Below are positions 1-6,837 of a DNA stretch of 19,702 nt, in pieces. Position 1 is the stretch's first letter. Each line of letters starts with the position of its first letter. Position numbers and translations under genes: made by a program. Source of the stretch: an uncultured Streptococcus sp. (lineage in GTDB: Bacteria; Bacillota; Bacilli; Lactobacillales; Streptococcaceae); contig NZ_CAJPNR010000040.1 of the NCBI RefSeq assembly GCF_905372115.1, forward strand, positions 1-19,702, read 5' to 3'. The notes beneath the pieces are model-generated. The model worked only from the letters and a program-made list of their open reading frames with translations, ran no database searches and was not told where the DNA came from.

Positions 1-1670
1 TCAGACCAAGCTTCCAAGATAGACAGATGCTTGATGGCTTCTTCTTCACTTTCTCCAACCTTATAGCGAGACTTGAAGTAGTCAGAGGCAATTTGGAGCA
101 AGTCTGCATTGACATTGTCTACCGCATCGACACGGACTCCGTCAAAGTTAGCAGTCAGATCATTGGCTACGATGCTTCCGAAGTTCATCATAAAGTGCAG
201 CCAGTTGAGTTGCTCAGCCTGAACAGCTGGATTAGAGTTGTCAAAGTCGTTGGCTAGCAGGAACTCATAACCGCCAGTTGACTTGTCAATGAAGTACTTA
301 GGTGTACCAGTTTGGTTGGTAGGTGTGCGGTTCAGGATACGGTACTTAGAATTAGCATGAGAAGTCTTATCACTATTGGTATAAAGCAGAGCTCCGCCTT
401 GCAAGTGGTCCTTATTAGTACCAGTTGTTTCAGACTCTGTCTTGATATTCCAGTTTGGCTGAGTTTTGACAAATGTGCCCATCAGTGTTCTCAGCCATTT
501 AGTATCGCCTTCTTTACCGATTCTTTCTTCAATTTTGCGCTGAACCTGCTGAGAAGCACCTGTCAGGATAGCTTGTTCCACTTTGTTTTCAAAAGCTCCT
601 GCTCCCAAACCTTGCTGGTTCATATAGTTGAGATAGCTAACCTGCGTTTGCTTATCAGGCCACCAAGCCATTAAAAGCGGACGCAAGTCAGTCTCTGTAG
701 ACTGAGTCCATGTTTTTCCATCCTTGAGGATAGCTTTTGGACGATACCAGCTATCTGCTGTCAGGTAGCCGTCAACTGTTTCAATATCCTTTTCCGTAGT
801 GCCATGGAAGGCATTCATTCTGGTAAATTCATTGTTAAGACTGCTAGTACCTTGCTGGAATTGATACTCAGCTGAATCAACCAAAGCTCCGGTCTCTGCA
901 TCGAAATAAAGAATTTTTCCATTGAGTTCAACTGCAAAATTCTTTTTAACTGTGCCGTCGTCCTGAACATAGTATTTCTTGCCATCAATGGTCTTGATGT
1001 GAGCCAGCACATCATCATCATGCTCAGTATTAGCAGGCGCCGCTTGAGCTTGAGCAGCACGCATTCTTTCAGCTATTGCTCCCTGTCTTTGAGCCGGTTC
1101 TGGCAAGCGATCTTTCTTTGCAACCTTTGGATTTGCAACAATCTTGTCTGTAACAGTCTTCTTTGCTTGTTTGTCAGCAGCTTGCTTTTGAACAGTTGCT
1201 GGACTTGCTTGTCTATCCTGAGCAATTGCTGCAGTTTTAGCAGTTTCTGATGTTGCGTTAGCTGCTTTGGTTTCTTCAGCAACGGCTGCCTTTTCTGTAG
1301 TTATTGCTTCTGCTACTGCCGGCTTAGCTGGCTCTTGAGCATCTGTTTGAGCTGTTGCTTCCGTATTTGCTGCAGTCTCAGCAGTCTTTTCACTGGCTAC
1401 AGCAGCATCAGTCTCCTTGTCTGCAGAAGTTGCTTTTTCTGCTTCCAGTGGAGAAGCTGAGTTGGCTTGTACTTGAACTGGCTGCCCTGAACCGCTATCC
1501 TGAGCTGCAGCTGGTTCTTGAACTGCCACCTGCTTAACATCATCGGCATGGACAAGACCTGCTTCGAGACCAAGTACTTTTGGTGCTACAATAAGTGCTA
1601 AGGTAGTCACACCGATGGCTACCCAGTTCTTCTTAACTTTATGCATCTTATAATGAATTTTTTTCTCCAT
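1..1670 (-). CDS. gtfG/gtfP-like: Secreted glucosyltransferase (glucansucrase, GH70), 5' part only
   Basis: This gene runs off the left edge; about 556 codons are visible and the frame is open throughout. Known family role: it cleaves extracellular sucrose and polymerises the glucose into alpha-glucan for biofilm matrix and adhesion. The N-terminus (HYKMHKVKKNW) fits the KxYKxGKxW long signal-peptide class, with likely cleavage near residue 42 after VHA. An Ala/Thr/Glu/Lys-rich variable region follows (about 43-200), then one glucan-binding-like repeat (about 215-260: IDGKKYYV, NGKILYFD), then the catalytic domain. RVDAVDNV carries the expected nucleophile Asp at about residue 515, and ILEAWS carries the acid/base Glu 38 residues later, the same spacing as in S. 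mutans Gtfs. Two adjacent ATGs (1673, 1670) follow AAGGAGG; 1670 is preferred because its spacing is 7 rather than 4. The third catalytic Asp and the C-terminal glucan-binding domain lie outside the window. Confidence 0.95.
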   Translation of the reverse strand, partial: MEKKIHYKMHKVKKNWVAIGVTTLALIVAPKVLGLEAGLVHADDVKQVAVQEPAAAQDSGSGQPVQVQANSASPLEAEKATSADKETDAAVASEKTAETAANTEATAQTDAQEPAKPAVAEAITTEKAAVAEETKAANATSETAKTAAIAQDRQASPATVQKQAADKQAKKTVTDKIVANPKVAKKDRLPEPAQRQGAIAERMRAAQAQAAPANTEHDDDVLAHIKTIDGKKYYVQDDGTVKKNFAVELNGKILYFDAETGALVDSAEYQFQQGTSSLNNEFTRMNAFHGTTEKDIETVDGYLTADSWYRPKAILKDGKTWTQSTETDLRPLLMAWWPDKQTQVSYLNYMNQQGLGAGAFENKVEQAILTGASQQVQRKIEERIGKEGDTKWLRTLMGTFVKTQPNWNIKTESETTGTNKDHLQGGALLYTNSDKTSHANSKYRILNRTPTNQTGTPKYFIDKSTGGYEFLLANDFDNSNPAVQAEQLNWLHFMMNFGSIVANDLTANFDGVRVDAVDNVNADLLQIASDYFKSRYKVGESEEEAIKHLSILEAWS

Positions 1671-1693
1671 CATAAAACCTCCTTCTGAATTTG

Positions 1694-1707
1694 GTATAAA
1701 GTTATAC
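1694..1707. promoter_or_regulatory. Dyad over the predicted gtf transcription start
   Basis: GTATAA and TTATAC form perfect 6-bp inverted arms around a 2-bp centre. The dyad overlaps the predicted transcription start and precedes the AAGGAGG ribosome binding site. It could be a protein-binding site or a small 5' UTR hairpin. Its AT-rich nature means chance cannot be excluded. Confidence 0.35.
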
Positions 1708-1711
1708 TCTT

Positions 1712-1740
1712 ATTCTAGTATATTTTTAGAAATGAGTCTA
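1712..1740 (-). promoter_or_regulatory. Promoter of the glucosyltransferase gene
   Basis: Reading the minus strand, a -35-like TAGACT (1735-1740) and a -10-like TAGAAT (1712-1717) are separated by exactly 17 bp. The -35 begins two bases after the rgg stop codon, so the promoter fills the short rgg-gtf junction. Transcription would begin near 1705. No terminator hairpin is seen between the two genes, so read-through from rgg is also possible. Confidence 0.55.
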
Positions 1741-1742
1741 TT

Positions 1743-2624
1743 TTATTTGCACATCTGCAACTGTGATCGGCAAATTCTTTCAAACTGAGCTTTGAGCTTC
1801 TGGGCAACACCAAAGGAATCTAAGAATTCCAAAAAAGATAAGCATTGCTCAATATCGTTTAGAGCATGGCTATTCCCAACCTTGTAGGAATAAAGGGCCC
1901 TATGATACTTAATCAGCATCCGTTCATAGAGATCTGTCTCAGGGATTTTAGAATGATCAAGATAATTGAGGAATCTCATAGCAACCTGCAAATGGTTTCC
2001 CTCTATGCAGACGCTGATAACATTAAGCAGCATCTTGATAATACGCCGGCGGTTCTCTGGTAGGTCATTATAAAACTGGGTGCGATTAATCATCTCACTA
2101 GCAAAGGTCTCCAGTGTTTCCAAGGTCAAGAGATCCACACTATTAGTAAAGAGCCAGAGTTCATAACGTCCCCACTCCTCGACGGAAAAGAGATAATCAG
2201 TCAACAATTCTGTATCTTTCTTGCTAATCTGAAAATCTGGACTGCAGGAAGACAATACTGCTCTAACAACAATTGTATTGAGCCTATAGTTCTTCTTCTC
2301 AGGGAACTTTTCAGCCAAAGCTTCTGAGCTAGCCAAAATACTTTGGAGCTTGACGACATTGTTTTCTTGATAAGCATCAGCTACTTTTTTTGAGAAAAGC
2401 GCATCATCTGCCTCAATGTAGTTATGGTAAACATACTGGAACTCGTCTAGAGAAACAGCCATATTCTTTAAACAGCAATAGAAAGAATCAAGCGTGATAC
2501 CGCTGACTCCCCGCTCAAAACGGGACAATTGAGCCACTGAAATATCTCCGGCCGCCGCTTCTTTAAGAGACATGTTTTTTGATTCTCTAATGACTTTGAA
2601 AATTTTTCCAAATGTTTTCAACAT
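1743..2624 (-). CDS. rgg: Rgg-family transcriptional regulator of the glucosyltransferase
   Basis: The 293-residue length is typical of Rgg proteins. An N-terminal XRE-type helix-turn-helix (about residues 6-60, with SLKEAAAGDISVAQLSRFE) is followed by a long all-helical C-terminal domain of the Rgg/GadR/MutR kind, which in some relatives binds peptide pheromones. The gene lies immediately upstream of, and parallel to, the glucosyltransferase gene, the same arrangement as rgg-gtfG in S. gordonii, where Rgg is needed for full gtfG expression. Activation of the adjacent gene is therefore inferred. The ribosome binding site is unusual: only a G-run (GGGGGTTCGGT) precedes the ATG, which suggests modest translation. 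No convincing SHP-like hydrophobic pheromone gene was found next to it. Confidence 0.93.
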   Translation of the reverse strand: MLKTFGKIFKVIRESKNMSLKEAAAGDISVAQLSRFERGVSGITLDSFYCCLKNMAVSLDEFQYVYHNYIEADDALFSKKVADAYQENNVVKLQSILASSEALAEKFPEKKNYRLNTIVVRAVLSSCSPDFQISKKDTELLTDYLFSVEEWGRYELWLFTNSVDLLTLETLETFASEMINRTQFYNDLPENRRRIIKMLLNVISVCIEGNHLQVAMRFLNYLDHSKIPETDLYERMLIKYHRALYSYKVGNSHALNDIEQCLSFLEFLDSFGVAQKLKAQFERICRSQLQMCK

Positions 2625-2772
2625 ACCGAACCCCCGGTTTCATATATGCAATAAAATTTTTTACTAAATTTAATATACTAGTAATATATTTCTGTTTTGT
2701 TACAAAAAAACTACTTTGTATTTCTAAATGATACAAATAGATTAACTTGAACAATAAAATAACTCAATATAG

Positions 2773-2871
2773 TGACTTTTTCTGATAATTTTATGGTTTT
2801 CAAGAAAATGCTAATTTTATAAGAAAGTCAGGAGGGTTCAACCTGACAACTTGAAAATACTGACTTTTTCT
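2773..2871. repeat. TGACTTTTTCT direct repeat with an inverted copy between
   Basis: The 11-mer TGACTTTTTCT occurs at 2773-2783 and 2861-2871, 88 bp apart. A near-inverted copy, AAGAAAGTCA, lies between them at 2821-2830. The central copy can pair with either outer copy (8 bp perfect, AAAGTCAG with CTGACTTT, for the right-hand one), and it overlaps a third hairpin GTCAGG/CCTGAC at 2827-2847. This could be a cluster of operator sites or mutually exclusive RNA structures; function is unknown. Confidence 0.5.
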
Positions 2872-3028
2872 AATCTAAGTCTTTGACTAATACAAAAATA
2901 AAATTGGATTATCTAAGCTTTTCTAGAAAGTTGAAATAAAATTGTAACACAATCTGAGTGAACATTTTTTAGATATGAATGAAAGGAAGTAAAATGAATC
3001 CACCTAATGAACTAAAATAGATTTGACT

Positions 3029-3074
3029 AAAAAAAGAGGGAATAGAATCATAAAACTCCCCCTCTTCTATTCCC
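3029..3074 (-). terminator. Rho-independent terminator of the 459-residue membrane protein gene
   Basis: On the minus strand, a perfect 10-bp stem (GGGAATAGAA with TTCTATTCCC, 3038-3047 and 3065-3074) is followed by a run of seven Ts. It starts eight bases after the gene's stop codon. Confidence 0.85.
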
Positions 3075-3081
3075 TTCTGTA

Positions 3082-4461
3082 TCAGTCAGACCAATCAACC
3101 ATGTGGTCATACCCTTCGTCTATGGAATAGCCTATACTACCACGATAAGAGTATTCTAACAACGATACTGACCCTTCAGTCAGGTCTTGGTCACTGTCGT
3201 TCTTGTTTAACTGGACTAACTTTCCGTCCTTGACTTTGGCAAAAAATTGCTGTTTACTAGTAACATTATCCTTGTCTCTCTCTTCTATCTCAAAGACATA
3301 GTTTCCTGTCTGAAAGAGGGAATAGTCCATATCATGCAAGAATTTTTCTCCTGAATCTGAATCAAAGAGTCTTTGCTTCAGATTCAGCTCAATTCTAATA
3401 CTGATCCAAACATCTTCTTTTTCTAGCAATTTCTCATCAGTAAGATCAAAGAGAGAATTTAACTTGAAATCTTTTTCCTCAAAGCTCTTGGGTTTTAAGC
3501 GCTTAGGATTAGTTATGTACTCTACAGAAACCTCTGTATTCCCATAATGAGGAATGATATTAACACTCTCATCTATATTATCTAGACTTTTTTCTACATT
3601 TTCTTTCGTTTTGATTAGATTTTCTTGACTATTTTCCTTTTGGAGAATAACTCGCAGGATGGGAGAAGGTGTTGTTTTCGGATCAATAAACGCAGCTTCT
3701 TCAATGCCTCCTGCCTTATTGACTCGAACTTCTTCATAAAAAGAATGCTTGCCAATAGTTACTTTAAATTTCCCGATTGGGTATATATCATTAAAGTCTG
3801 GATTATTCGAATCTTCTTTCTCGTATCCACTTGGTACAGCCTCTACCTTAGCATCCATATCCCGCTTTTTGTACTCCTGCTCCAAGCTGCTGAGAACTCG
3901 GCTGGTTCGTGTTAGTTGAGGAATGATAGGCTGAAAAAAAGCTACAACCATGAGCAAAGTTAGCATGCCATTAACCACATGCCCTGCCCAGAGCAGTGCC
4001 TTCTTTCTTTGTCCTTTGAGTCCATACCGAGCGTAAAGATAGCTGAGGAAAGACAAAATCGAGCATAGTGGCACAACCCCTATCAACCAGCGATAAGGTT
4101 CTATGGTTAGCGTATCTTTCAAAGCAGAGATGAATGGAAATAGCTGAAACAACAGAGTCAGAATTAAACTGATTGGAGCCAGATGAAGCGAGTCCTTGCT
4201 TGTCTTTATACTCTGAATCAGCGAACGAAAGCTCAAAATCAGATAAATAAACAGATAGATTAGAACAATACACTTAAAAATCATACTAAACATCATAAAA
4301 TGCATTAATATGCTTGTCTTGCCTGAACTCAGAAATTCTATAGTAGATAGCATTAAAACTATAACTGCATAGCCACCCAAAGGGGCTATTATTATAGACA
4401 GAATCCAATTAACAATATAAAAAATTGCAAATAAATCTTTAGAGGCTTTTCGTTTTTTCAT
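3082..4461 (-). CDS. Multi-pass membrane protein with large C-terminal extracytoplasmic domain, function unknown
   Basis: The family is not recognised. The N-terminal 180 residues hold about five hydrophobic segments (roughly 10-44, possibly two, 52-78, 94-112, 124-145, 157-180) with Lys/Arg-rich loops. Residues 181-459 form one soluble, charged, acidic domain (DDE-rich, ending DHMVDWSD) that probably lies outside the membrane. No catalytic motif, lipobox, sortase signal or nucleotide-binding loop is visible. The start has an AGGA six bases upstream and its own extended -10 promoter; a strong terminator follows. The gene is thus monocistronic although it sits just downstream of lemA-htpX. A sensor or envelope-stress role would be a guess. 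Confidence 0.85.
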   Translation of the reverse strand: MKKRKASKDLFAIFYIVNWILSIIIAPLGGYAVIVLMLSTIEFLSSGKTSILMHFMMFSMIFKCIVLIYLFIYLILSFRSLIQSIKTSKDSLHLAPISLILTLLFQLFPFISALKDTLTIEPYRWLIGVVPLCSILSFLSYLYARYGLKGQRKKALLWAGHVVNGMLTLLMVVAFFQPIIPQLTRTSRVLSSLEQEYKKRDMDAKVEAVPSGYEKEDSNNPDFNDIYPIGKFKVTIGKHSFYEEVRVNKAGGIEEAAFIDPKTTPSPILRVILQKENSQENLIKTKENVEKSLDNIDESVNIIPHYGNTEVSVEYITNPKRLKPKSFEEKDFKLNSLFDLTDEKLLEKEDVWISIRIELNLKQRLFDSDSGEKFLHDMDYSLFQTGNYVFEIEERDKDNVTSKQQFFAKVKDGKLVQLNKNDSDQDLTEGSVSLLEYSYRGSIGYSIDEGYDHMVDWSD

Positions 4462-4494
4462 TACATTTCCTAATTACTATATTATTCGTCTATC

Positions 4495-4503
4495 ATTATA
4501 GCA
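4495..4503 (-). promoter_or_regulatory. Extended -10 promoter of the 459-residue membrane protein gene
   Basis: The minus strand reads TGCTATAAT, a perfect -10 with the TGn extension, about 34 bp upstream of the ATG. There is no good -35, as is common for extended -10 promoters. It lies just after the htpX terminator, so this gene appears to be transcribed independently. Confidence 0.6.
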
Positions 4504-4512
4504 TAAACAATT

Positions 4513-4534
4513 AAAAAACTGGGATTTCTCCCAG
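4513..4534 (-). terminator. Rho-independent terminator of lemA-htpX
   Basis: The minus strand has stem CTGGGA/TCCCAG (4529-4534 with 4519-4524) closed by a GAAA tetraloop and followed by six Ts. It begins four bases past the htpX stop codon. Confidence 0.9.
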
Positions 4535-4537
4535 CTT

Positions 4538-5443
4538 TTACATCTGTCTCAATCGCTCCACCCGTTCTGAGATAGGAGGGTGCGTATAGAAAAGTTTCTT
4601 CAGTCCGCCTTCTTTTTTGGGATCGCTGATATAGAGAGCTGCACTGGCATCATCAACATGATGTTCCATAGGCTCGCTGCGATCTAGCTTGAGCAGAGCA
4701 TTAATCATCCCTTGCGGATTGCGGGTCAGCTCTACACTGGAAGCATCAGCCAGAAACTCCCGCTGACGAGAAATGGCCAACTGCACCAAGGTAGCTGCCA
4801 GAGGAGCTAAAACGATAGCAATCAGCGATACGATAAGGAGAATAATTCCCAAACCACTATCGTTATCTCGATCATTACTACTGCGCCGTCCGCCACCAAA
4901 CCACATCATACGGCCAGCCAGGCTAGACAACATAGTAATAGCACTAGCCAAAGCCACAGCAATTGTTGAAATTCGAATATCATAATTGCGAATATGACTG
5001 ACTTCATGACCAATCACTCCCTCAAGCTCCTCACGATTCATGATTTGCAAGATACCTGTAGTTGCTGCGACAGCTGCATTTTCAGGCTTAGATCCGGTCG
5101 CAAAAGCATTGGGAGAGGGATCCTCTACGATATAGACACGTGGCATAGGAATCTGAGCGACCATGGCCATATCTTGAACAATATGATAGAGTTCAGGTGC
5201 TTCCTGCTCAGAGACCTCGCGAGCTCCGTTCATAGCCATGACCACTTCTGTAGACTGAAAAATCATCACTCCGGCATAAATCGCTCCGATAATCAAGGCA
5301 AGTAAGATACCACCTACAGCAGACCGCAGCCAGAGATAGCCAATAGCTGCTCCAAGTAGAGCCAAGAGACCGAAAAAAGCGATAAGGAGGAGCCAAGTCC
5401 TCCTTTTATTGCTGGCAATTTGATCAAATAGCATCTTAGTCAC
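4538..5443 (-). CDS. htpX: Membrane zinc metalloprotease HtpX (M48B)
   Basis: The family is an integral-membrane zinc protease that degrades damaged or misfolded membrane proteins. The 301-residue protein shows the zinc-binding, catalytic HEVSH motif at residues 146-150 and the likely third ligand Glu at about 229 (SRQREFLADA). Hydrophobic segments lie at about 17-37, 44-62, 157-178 and 198-222. Length is normal for streptococcal HtpX. The start overlaps the end of lemA by 8 bp, indicating translational coupling, and a terminator follows the stop. The lemA-htpX pairing is common in streptococci. Confidence 0.96.
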   Translation of the reverse strand: MTKMLFDQIASNKRRTWLLLIAFFGLLALLGAAIGYLWLRSAVGGILLALIIGAIYAGVMIFQSTEVVMAMNGAREVSEQEAPELYHIVQDMAMVAQIPMPRVYIVEDPSPNAFATGSKPENAAVAATTGILQIMNREELEGVIGHEVSHIRNYDIRISTIAVALASAITMLSSLAGRMMWFGGGRRSSNDRDNDSGLGIILLIVSLIAIVLAPLAATLVQLAISRQREFLADASSVELTRNPQGMINALLKLDRSEPMEHHVDDASAALYISDPKKEGGLKKLFYTHPPISERVERLRQM

Positions 5444-6005
5444 CTAGTCCAGTGCTGCCAAAGTCAACTTTTGGCACAGCCTTTTCTTCTTCTGGTGTCT
5501 TGAGGAAGTCTGCAGCTTTAAAGCCAAACATTCCTGCAACAATATTGCTTGGGAAAGTTTCCAGCTTGACATTGTAGTTGCTAGTTACTGAATTATAAAG
5601 CTGACGAGAATAAGCGATTTTATTTTCAGTATTGGTCAGTTCTTCCTGCAACTTCAGGTAGTTGGTGTTCGCTTTCAGATCTGGATAGCTTTCAGCTACT
5701 GCAAAGATTCCAGAAATCTGACGAGAAAGGGCGTCACTGGCTTGCATGGCTTCGGCTGGTGAAGCAGCTGAAGCTACCTGGTTGCGCAGTTGGGTTACCT
5801 TTTCCAAGGTTGCCTGCTCGTACTTGCCATAGCCTTTGACCGTTTCCAAGAGGTTAGGAATCAAGTCATTACGGCGTTTGAGCTGCACATCGATCTGACT
5901 CCAAGCTTCCTGAGTCTGCATGCGGCTTTTAACCAAGGTATTGTACGCACCAACAACGAAGAATGCTAAAACCGCGACAATAATAAGAACAATAATAAAA
6001 GTCAT
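5436..6005 (-). CDS. lemA: LemA family membrane protein
   Basis: This 189-residue protein has a single N-terminal membrane anchor (about residues 2-22, MTFIIVLIIVAVLAFFVVGA) and a mostly helical soluble domain with the family's hallmark stretch around residues 34-60 (AWSQIDVQLKRRNDLIPNL). The biochemical function of LemA is not settled; it is repeatedly coupled to HtpX and may help present or organise membrane substrates. The ATG at 6005 is chosen because GAAGGAG lies six bases upstream; an in-frame TTG at 6020 would overlap that site. The gene has its own promoter and is co-transcribed with htpX. Confidence 0.95.
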   Translation of the reverse strand: MTFIIVLIIVAVLAFFVVGAYNTLVKSRMQTQEAWSQIDVQLKRRNDLIPNLLETVKGYGKYEQATLEKVTQLRNQVASAASPAEAMQASDALSRQISGIFAVAESYPDLKANTNYLKLQEELTNTENKIAYSRQLYNSVTSNYNVKLETFPSNIVAGMFGFKAADFLKTPEEEKAVPKVDFGSTGLGD

Positions 6006-6034
6006 GATATACTCCTTCAATTTTGATTAGACTT

Positions 6035-6063
6035 ATTATATCAAAAAATAGTAGAACTGTCTT
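6035..6063 (-). promoter_or_regulatory. lemA-htpX promoter
   Basis: The minus strand reads AAGACA (6058-6063), a 17-bp spacer, then a perfect TATAAT (6035-6040) with an upstream TGA extension. It lies about 30 bp from the lemA start. Its -35 is only 5 bp from the -35 of the divergent tetR promoter. Confidence 0.75.
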
Positions 6064-6068
6064 TATCC

Positions 6069-6097
6069 TTGACATTGATTTAGAAAAGATGTACGAT
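6069..6097 (+). promoter_or_regulatory. Promoter of the tetR exporter operon
   Basis: A perfect -35 TTGACA (6069-6074) and a -10 TACGAT (6092-6097) are spaced by 17 bp. Transcription would begin near 6104, ten bases before the palindromic operator. Confidence 0.75.
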
Positions 6098-6113
6098 AAA
6101 GGAAAGAATAAAC

Positions 6114-6126
6114 CGACTGTCAGTCG
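6114..6126. promoter_or_regulatory. Probable TetR-family operator
   Basis: CGACTG and CAGTCG are perfect 6-bp inverted arms around a single T, typical of TetR-family operators. It sits just downstream of the predicted start site and 33 bp before the regulator's ATG, an ideal place for autorepression. Binding by the adjacent regulator is inferred from position. Confidence 0.7.
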
Positions 6127-6158
6127 AATAAAATTTTACTAATAAAAAGGATGCAAAC

Positions 6159-6776
6159 ATGGCCAATAAAAAAAACTTTATCTTAGATACTGCTCAGAAG
6201 CTTTTTATGGAGCAAGGCTTTGACCAGACCTCTATCTCCCAGATTTTAGAAGCGACTCAAATCGCCCGCGGTACTCTCTACTATTACTTTTCTTCTAAGG
6301 AAGAGATAATGGATGCCATCATTGAGCGAACTATTGAAAGAGCATTTACTGCTTCCCAAGCCTTGGCTGATAATCGTGAACTAACTGTCCTAGAGCGCTT
6401 GGTTGGCAGCATGGCTGCTCTGAATCTTAATCATCAAGAGGGAGAGGGAGTGCTGCTGCATCTCAACCAGCCGCAAAATGCACTCCTGCACGAAAAGACC
6501 AATCAAATTCTTCTTGAACGGGCACCCCAGATTTTACTTCCCATCATCCAAGACGGTATCACCGCTGGAGATATGAGGACCGACTATCCCTACGAAAGCC
6601 TGGAAATGATTTTAACTTATTCGCTTCAAGTTTTTGGCAGCAGTTTTCAGGCTCTACCTACAGAAAAACAGCAGCAAAAACTGCAGGCTTTTCTCTATCT
6701 TTTAGAAACTATTTTTCACAGCCGGCAAGGCTACTTCGATCCCTTTCTATCCCTGATTCAGACTCAAACCAGCTAG
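6159..6776 (+). CDS. TetR/AcrR-family repressor of the exporter operon
   Basis: The 205-residue protein has the TetR N-terminal helix-turn-helix at about residues 8-52 (SISQILEATQIARGTLYYYF, then SSKEEIMDAI) and a divergent helical C-terminal ligand-binding and dimerisation domain (about 60-200), of which nothing specific can be read. It is the first gene of a four-gene operon encoding an MFS transporter and an ABC exporter. It lies behind a good promoter with a 13-bp palindrome, so it most likely represses its own operon and releases DNA on binding a transported compound. The ligand cannot be inferred. AAGGA precedes the ATG. Confidence 0.93.
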   Translation: MANKKNFILDTAQKLFMEQGFDQTSISQILEATQIARGTLYYYFSSKEEIMDAIIERTIERAFTASQALADNRELTVLERLVGSMAALNLNHQEGEGVLLHLNQPQNALLHEKTNQILLERAPQILLPIIQDGITAGDMRTDYPYESLEMILTYSLQVFGSSFQALPTEKQQQKLQAFLYLLETIFHSRQGYFDPFLSLIQTQTS

Positions 6777-6837
6777 GAAAATAAGCACTAGATTCACTAT
6801 TTACACTTACTTGATGTCACAAGATTAGGAGGCAACT

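Larger units (their letters stand above)
2625..3081. other. AT-rich 457-bp intergenic region
   Basis: The region separates rgg from the next minus-strand gene. It must hold the rgg promoter, but no clear -35/-10 pair could be assigned. It contains the repeated TGACTTTTTCT element (2773-2871), a small hairpin with arms GTCAGG/CCTGAC (2827-2847), and the terminator of the membrane-protein gene (3029-3074). Only very short ORFs are present on either strand. No known RNA family was recognised. Confidence 0.7.

Noticed and set aside
815..1537. Several ORFs of 60-83 codons on both strands inside the glucosyltransferase gene
   Set aside because: They are out-of-frame shadows of the alanine-rich coding region, with low-complexity Gln/Leu or Ser/Cys translations and no start signals.
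2793..2822. Nine-codon ORF (MVFKKMLIL) as a possible Rgg pheromone
   Set aside because: No ribosome binding site, far shorter than known SHP precursors, and it lies within the AT-rich repeat cluster where short ORFs arise by chance.
2994..3020. Tiny plus-strand ORF (MNPPNELK) preceded by AGGAAG
   Set aside because: Only eight codons, no hydrophobic pheromone character, no clear promoter, and it ends just before a terminator that belongs to the opposite strand.
6006..6020. Upstream TTG start for lemA
   Set aside because: It would place the start on the AAGGAG ribosome binding site that serves the ATG at 6005.
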